Below, piece after piece: positions 58,374-64,000 of a stretch of 64,000 bases of DNA. The notes below the pieces were generated by a model. That model was not told the origin of the DNA. It saw only the letters and a list, made by a program, of their open reading frames with translations, and did no database searches. Location: assembly GCF_963855985.1 (NCBI RefSeq), contig NC_087095.1:12100001-12164000 (forward strand). Reading direction: 5' to 3'. The stretch is from Ostrinia nubilalis. Its lineage: Eukaryota > Arthropoda > Insecta > Lepidoptera > Crambidae. Within the stretch, counting starts at the first letter, position 1. Each line of letters begins with the position of its first letter. Made by a program: the position numbers and the translations under genes.

Positions 58374-59606
58374 GGTTAGTCAGTGAACTTTATTAAATGA
58401 CATTCCAAATTCTAATGTTTTATTTGGCCGCAAAAAATACGAGCACTTACAATGACTGCACTGGATGGTTGAGTTTTTTGTGATACAAATACAGTACTCA
58501 TTTGAAAAACGTTTGTGTAGCGAATGCATTTGTCGATCGAAATTATACATATACAATTGTTCATTCCTTATGCATGCATAGTAACAAAAATAGCTATCTA
58601 GCTCATCAAAATACCATTCGATGCAGTGAAAAATATAATCAAATGATAAAAATGGAAATGTACATTTATCGAGAAACTAATTTAGTCGATAGAATAGAGC
58701 TGTACAGGTTTGTAGGTTTCTAAAAGTAGTGTTATTTGAAAAATAGCTAGGTAATGTAATTATTAGTGCTCCACATTTGTGAGTATTATCTGCATAATAC
58801 ACCACATAACGGTAAAGTTAATTATTAACATACAATTGTAAATCTGTGATAACGGTAACGTATTTTGTCACCGTTGTAATAGTTAGTGCGTGAAAACTGT
58901 TTTCTCTCCCAAAAGAAAAACAATCAATTATATTTATTTACTATTATTTATATCACCTGATGGAAAGTGATTATAAGGCAATAGTTAGCCATTTTCATTT
59001 TGTACGAAATTAAATATTACGTACTTGAAGTGAAAGCTTCATATTTTAGCTATCTCAGATCTTGTAAACATAACGTAAACTTTATGATGTAAAGTGTCGC
59101 TTTCTAGCGATAAAACCGCCAAAATTGTGTTGTTCTTTGTACTTTCTCAGGTCCAATTTTACTCGTATAGATAAAAACGAGACCAAAATTAATCTAATTT
59201 ATTTTGAGTATAAAACGTAACATTATTTAATGCAAAACAAGGCATTTATTTGACCGTAATCGCACCTGATGTTAAGTAAAATTTCTTGATATTCATAGAT
59301 ACTTCCGCATATTTACAAAATTTTATTTTAAATTAATCAAATTGGTTTCTCAATGAAATGAGGCAAGATCCCATTAGCATATTTTGTCAACCATAAGATT
59401 AAATTATATCCCATGTTATACTTAACAATTGTAGATTCCAAGGCAATCGACTGAACACGATAATGCTTTATATTGGAAGGTATTTATTATACAAAGTTTA
59501 TTTACCTTATTTACATAAGAATGCGTGATGTCGTTATTAGAGCTATCAGCCTAAATATTTTTTTTAAGTAGGCACATTTTTGTTGCAAAATAGCTCTTAT
59601 TACAAA
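58374..59606. other. gene-free interval
   Basis: AT-rich. A short CACCTGATGGAAAGTGAT at about 58954 is a fragment of the dispersed repeat at 52064. No gene recognised. Confidence 0.4.
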
Positions 59607-59847
59607 CTAGCTTTCCGCCCGCGGCTTCGCCCGCGATGAATATTGTCTGTTACAGAAAAACTTTATATCGCGCGCGTCCCTGTTTCAAATACAGATATAA
59701 AAACTATCCTATGCTATCCTATGTCCTTTCCCGGGACTCAAACTATCTCTATGCCAAATTTCATCAAAATCGGTTCAGTGGTTTAGGCGTGAAAGCAAGA
59801 CAGACAGACAGAAAGAGTTACTTTCGCATTTATAATATTAGTATGGA
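59607..59847 (-). mobile_element. Helitron-like element (241 bp)
   Basis: Close relative of 27627-27859. On the minus strand it runs from TCCATACTAATATTATAAAT, preceded by A, to GGGCGGAAAGCTAG, followed by T. It contains a CTATGCTATCCTATG local duplication. Confidence 0.8.
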
Positions 59848-60025
59848 TAAATAAATATTACAAATAAATAAATGCCACAGTGACTACCTTTATATGCCAC
59901 CACCAATGCGGGTTGATATTAAATATCAATATCACTTAGGACCTAAATTATTAATGGGTAGTATTAAAACGAGTGACTGTAAATTAAAGTTTTAAGTGTC
60001 AAAAATAATTAATTTAGGTTATAGT

Positions 60026-61018
60026 ATTACTAAGTGAGCGACTGACTGCGAAAGATGAAAAATCAACAGAACAGCAACTAACAAACATTAATTTGAGGTA
60101 CTTAAAATACACAATGAAATGCTTCTTAATATTTGAGCGACCTAATATTTGTTTGAGCGCCAACTTTACGTCCTGCATTATTTTCAATATTTGGCAATTT
60201 TTTTTTTTATACTGAGCGGCATTTTATCTTAAACGAAGTGTTTCAAATACAAAAACCACTGAAAAATACTACAATGAACAAAGTTACATTAAAAATGATA
60301 TTTGAAGAAACACTATTATAATAGCCAAGTAATTATTAAAATTTAAGGGTAGGTAATGAAATGAAACAAGTAATAATAATATGCATTTACATAAATCGAA
60401 ATAACAAAACAAAATAAGTCACTTCAGTCAACTACAAAAAGTAATATCATTAATTGTATGGAACATTGATAGGCACGAGGAGCCCTACTATTATACTCAT
60501 CGTCATTGGCAAATAAGTGCTGGCTTGGACTTAGCAGGCCGACCTTGTTTTCTTTTTTGTCCAATGGGAATTATTTTTGCTTCTAGTGGTAGTGTTGTTA
60601 ATTTCAGCCGAATCGCTAGATCCAAAATCCATTGTCCAAGCTCAATATTAGGTGCCTCAGGTAACGTAGGGGATTCTAATGACTATTGGGCTACCATATG
60701 GGTAGCAACAGACAGAAATCGCGACAGAGGAATTCTCTTATGAAGTTACTTCATTAGAAAACATATCAAAATAAAGAACATAAGACCTCACATAGAATAT
60801 TTTCTTCTGTTATGTTATTTGTTTGGTGTGCAATAAAGTGTATTTATTATTATATTATTATTATCAGTAACCAATAATCATTAATAATGCAGCTTACAAA
60901 ACTTTGCTGGAAGTGAACTTTTTAGTTGTTCGTTGGAAATAACTTCAATTGGAAAAAATCGAATCTATCTTAATATTGAAGTTGCCCTCTTTGTATTTCT
61001 AGTCGCTCACTTAGTAAT
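60026..61018 (-). mobile_element. decayed transposon with GAGCGAC repeats
   Basis: ATTACTAAGTGAGCGACT (60026-60043) recurs perfectly inverted at 61001-61018. Further GAGCGAC, GAGCGCC and GAGCGGC motifs lie in the left flank, with complementary forms on the right out to about 61200, so the true ends may be wider. It encloses the coding remnant at 60503-60682. Confidence 0.55.
60503..60682 (-). pseudogene. C-terminal fragment of a transposon protein, AT-hook-like
   Basis: 59 codons and a stop. The frame begins right after an in-frame stop and reads ...LPEAPNIELGQWILDLAIRL..., ending GQKRKQGRPAKSKPALICQ. The GRPAK core resembles an AT-hook or a basic tail. The upstream part of the protein is not recoverable. 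Its position between inverted repeats suggests a transposase-related protein. Family unknown. Confidence 0.45.
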
Positions 61019-61609
61019 GTAATCGCACGGACAGAATTTTAATATCTAAAATGGATTAAACATAACCCACTTATTGTAAGCTCGTTCTGCATTTGATTAT
61101 TAATCAATATTCGTCGTTAGTTAAGTTAATTTTTCGCTTACTCAAAATCATACCGCTCAATTTATTAAAACAGTATGCCATCATCAGTCGCTAAGTTATT
61201 TTTTAGTCGATCGTTTTATAATTCCCCATTATTAATTAAATGACGATGGGCCAAATAAATTACTTGATACTAGTAGTAGAGTTAAATAAGTAGTTAAGTA
61301 TTATGCAATAGATTCTTTAAAATTATTTCCCAACATAATAATTTTACCCTTACTAAAGAAAGATAGAATGAACGAAAGAAAAACGTTTTCCCAAAACTTT
61401 ATTGTGATTAACCACGATACTAATCAACCGGGCTGTTAATTAAATGATCTTGCGAGTTGCGTAGGTACGCGCACCTGTCGTAAAATAATATGACGTTATT
61501 CTAGACACGTCGTAAATATTTCATAGTAAATAAAATAAAATATTTTATTACATTTGAGTAATTTATTACGTAACATTTTATATCAAAATATTTTTTATTT
61601 TATTTTCTA
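61019..61609. other. gene-free interval
   Basis: AT-rich, with more CGCTCA and TCGCTA motifs near 61135-61200 that may belong to the preceding element. Confidence 0.35.
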
Positions 61610-62102
61610 CTAGCGGCCGCCCGCGACTTCGTACGCGTGGATCCCGTTTGACCCCCTTCATCTATCTTACGCGGTATAGATTTTTTCATACAAATGTTTT
61701 TTCCCGCTAACTACCGTTCCTGTGGGAATTTTGCAATATCCTGTTGTAATAAGCTTTAAGTTTACTAAGGTACCTGCATGCCAAATGTCAAGCGTCTAAC
61801 TTAAGCGGTTTAGATTTTTCATACAAAAGGATTTTCCCGCTAATTCCCGCTCCCGTGGGAATTCCTAAGTATACTATAACCTGCCCAGGAGTATGAAGAA
61901 TGATTGTACCAAGCTTCGTTAAAATCCGTCGAGTAATTTTTGTTTCTATAAGGAATATACAGACATACAGACAGACAGACAAAAATTTTACTGATTGCCT
62001 TTCTGGCATCGGTATCGATCACTAATCACCCCCTGATAGTTATTTTGAAAATATATTTCATGTACAGAATTGACCTCTCTACAGATTTATTATAAGTATA
62101 GA
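61610..62102 (-). mobile_element. Helitron-like element, second family (493 bp)
   Basis: On the minus strand it starts TCTATACTTATAATAAATCT, preceded by A, and ends GGGCGGCCGCTAG, followed by T. It shares the CGCGACTTCGTACGCG hairpin end with the other Helitron-like copies but has a different 5' part. Two internal segments with TTTTCCCGCTAA are repeated. Confidence 0.75.
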
Positions 62103-62999
62103 TTATACCACTAGACCAGATGCTATAATAGTCGCATAACTCTGTTTCTTTTAATATAGAAATTGTTCTGGCCAGGAAGTATTTATTATTTTCTTATAGG
62201 TAAACTGCAATCATATAAACCTGATTTTACTGGTTTTCCTTCGGAAAATACACTCGTAAACCTACAGACACTAAGATCTAGCTTAGATCATAATATTAAT
62301 TAGTTGTGTCATACTAAACAAAACAAAGTTGCCGCCTACTATTCTATAGCGTGCCAAGTTACAACATATTTAAATAACTTATTTTAAACTTTATTATGCC
62401 ATGCCTAAAAAATAAAATCAATTGGTGGAAATCGACACGATTTGAAAATATTCTATCAGTTGGGGAGTGTCAGCCAAATCTTCCCTTTGCCTCTGGTAAA
62501 TTAGAGAGGGTCGTACCTACTCATGCAGTGGACGCTAAATTATCTAATAACGTTGATGATAAATAATTTTCTCTACAAAATATTGAAAATTAAAACTCAG
62601 TGATATAAAAAATACTTCGTATATAGAGTCAAAGAGCAACGACCATAAATTAGCTACAATTCAGCATCGTATAGAAAACGTAACAAGTTTTTTTTAATAA
62701 TTTCGTGATTGCCAGCATCCTTAAAGATCAAGCGTCAATATTAAAATAAGACAATATAAATGGATGCAATAATTCATGTTGTTTACTAATTACCTCACCT
62801 CGCTATAGCGCTTATATTGCGAAATCGTGCGTCCGTATCGAAAATCCGCTTCCACACGAATCGCTAATAGTTTCTTGGTTCCTTATCTGACCAAGGTTTT
62901 AGAAGTTAGATTAAATTACCACGTGTATGCTACGGTATTAACTTCCTATAGTTTCCCTTGGAGAACTTTTACTTTTCTTTTAATTTTGGAATCGGGTTA
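62103..62999. other. gene-free interval
   Basis: AT-rich. No gene or repeat recognised. Confidence 0.4.
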
Positions 63000-63115
63000 C
63001 CCGCGCACTAGGCAGCCTGGCTGCCGCAGCCAGTCGAACATGTATGGGAGTCCGTGCACTAGGCAGCCAAGAGTGTTCATATACCGGATTGGCTTCGAGA
63101 GCCCTAGTGCGCGGG
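63000..63115. mobile_element. 116-bp MITE with CCCGCGCACTAGG ends
   Basis: Perfect 13-bp inverted ends (63000-63012 and 63103-63115). GCACTAGGCAGCC occurs twice as a direct repeat inside (63005 and 63056). GC-rich against AT-rich flanks. No clear target duplication. Confidence 0.6.
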
Positions 63116-64000
63116 AGGAATTACTGTAAGTAATTTTATTGAAATTTCATGGAATTAAAATTTACTTCCGATTTTCAATATTCAGTGATTCTGGTGCTAG
63201 AATTTAACAACTTTTTGTACGAGAAATCTCCTCAAATAGATCACAAAATTAAATACATTATAATATTTATCTCTATTTGACCCATCAGGTTTTTTTGCAT
63301 AGGATAATGTTTTTTTTATTAGTACCTAGGTATTTTATGCATCATGCATCCCTTAATCCGGTTTCAATTCCGTTCAGTTAATCCGTTAAATCGGTGAATC
63401 AGTATTAATTTTCAAACCTATAGTTATAAGTTTAACACAGTTTAACCTTTTTAAATAGCTAATTTCAAGATACAGATCGGCACGATTCCATACAAAATTA
63501 CTTCCATTCATTACCTACAAATGCATCGTGCAAGAATAAACGCCTGATGTCATGGTGGTAAAAAAGGGTTAATAGGTACGTTGTTTGATGGTAACAAAGA
63601 AGTGCATTTAATCGTTTTTTAATGGTTCCACTACAATAGATTTGTATGTGTGTTTTTTTGGCAGACTCAACAACAATCTCTAGTCAATGAATTTAGACGT
63701 TTATTTTCATTTATTAAGTCTTAAATATGCGTTTATTTTTAACAACTTACAACACGATTATGTTTATTTGTCAGATTTATTTAATCAAATTAAGGAAGCT
63801 CACTTTATGCAAAGTAATGATCAGGTCAAAGGTTAAAGCGAGGATCACCCGGAATCCTCTAACACCTGAAACACAACAATGCCGTTTAAATTGTTGTTAT
63901 GATGACTTATAGGTATGATAGTGCCAGCTAGTCAGGGAGACTGAGAACTAACACTACCAACCAAACCGAGAAGAAAAATTTGTTTTCACTGGGAACAGAA
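63116..64000. other. gene-free interval with a repeat fragment
   Basis: AT-rich. Bases about 63794-63872 (GTAATGATCAGGTCAAAGG, CCCGGAATCCTC) are a degraded copy of the repeat at 52064. No gene recognised. Confidence 0.4.

Overview
This window reads as nuclear DNA of a moth or butterfly. It is AT-rich and has few genes. It carries repeat families that I associate with Lepidoptera: short Helitron-like elements with CTAG ends, LINE tails ending in GATGATGATG, PIF/Harbinger-type MITEs whose ends read GGCTGAGTTGCACC, and the inverted-repeat family ending CCGACTTCAA. It also carries Ty3 and Ty1/copia retrotransposons, Harbinger and P-like DNA transposons, and genes with GT-AG introns. There is no bacterial gene organisation, rRNA or CRISPR array. 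Species cannot be named from the sequence.

Layout. 1-9.9 kb: a Ty3/gypsy element on the minus strand, split in its gag region by a young non-autonomous LTR retrotransposon (3967-9037) with 1.48-kb LTRs. 10-14 kb: MITEs and a 1.66-kb terminal-inverted-repeat transposon with a decayed protein gene. 14.6-17.6 kb: the one clear host gene, a spliced secreted protein of 269 residues with a cysteine-rich C-terminus. 18.2-21.6 kb: a long inverted-repeat element enclosing a dead Harbinger transposon and a C-rich minisatellite. 22-29 kb: 5'-truncated LINE tails with target-site duplications (TSDs), a Helitron and MITEs. 29.8-31.1 kb: a foldback element. 33.1-38.4 kb: a nested set of perfect inverted repeats enclosing a candidate host exon (35967-36175) and a 160-180-bp tandem array. 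39.8-44.3 kb: a structurally complete, very young Ty1/copia element with one 1320-codon frame. 45.2-46.4 kb: a P-like element with an 8-bp TSD and a THAP-domain first exon. 48-64 kb: Helitrons, MITEs, LINE tails, a microsatellite, a hairpin-bearing inverted-repeat element, a decayed transposon with an AT-hook-like tail, and a CpG-rich promoter candidate.

How the parts relate. Most of the window is a record of successive insertions. The LTR pair at 3967-9037 differs at about three positions and the copia LTRs at one, so both insertions are recent. The Ty3 frame was still open when it was interrupted. The host gene and the candidate exon at 36 kb are the only sequences that look like non-transposon coding DNA.
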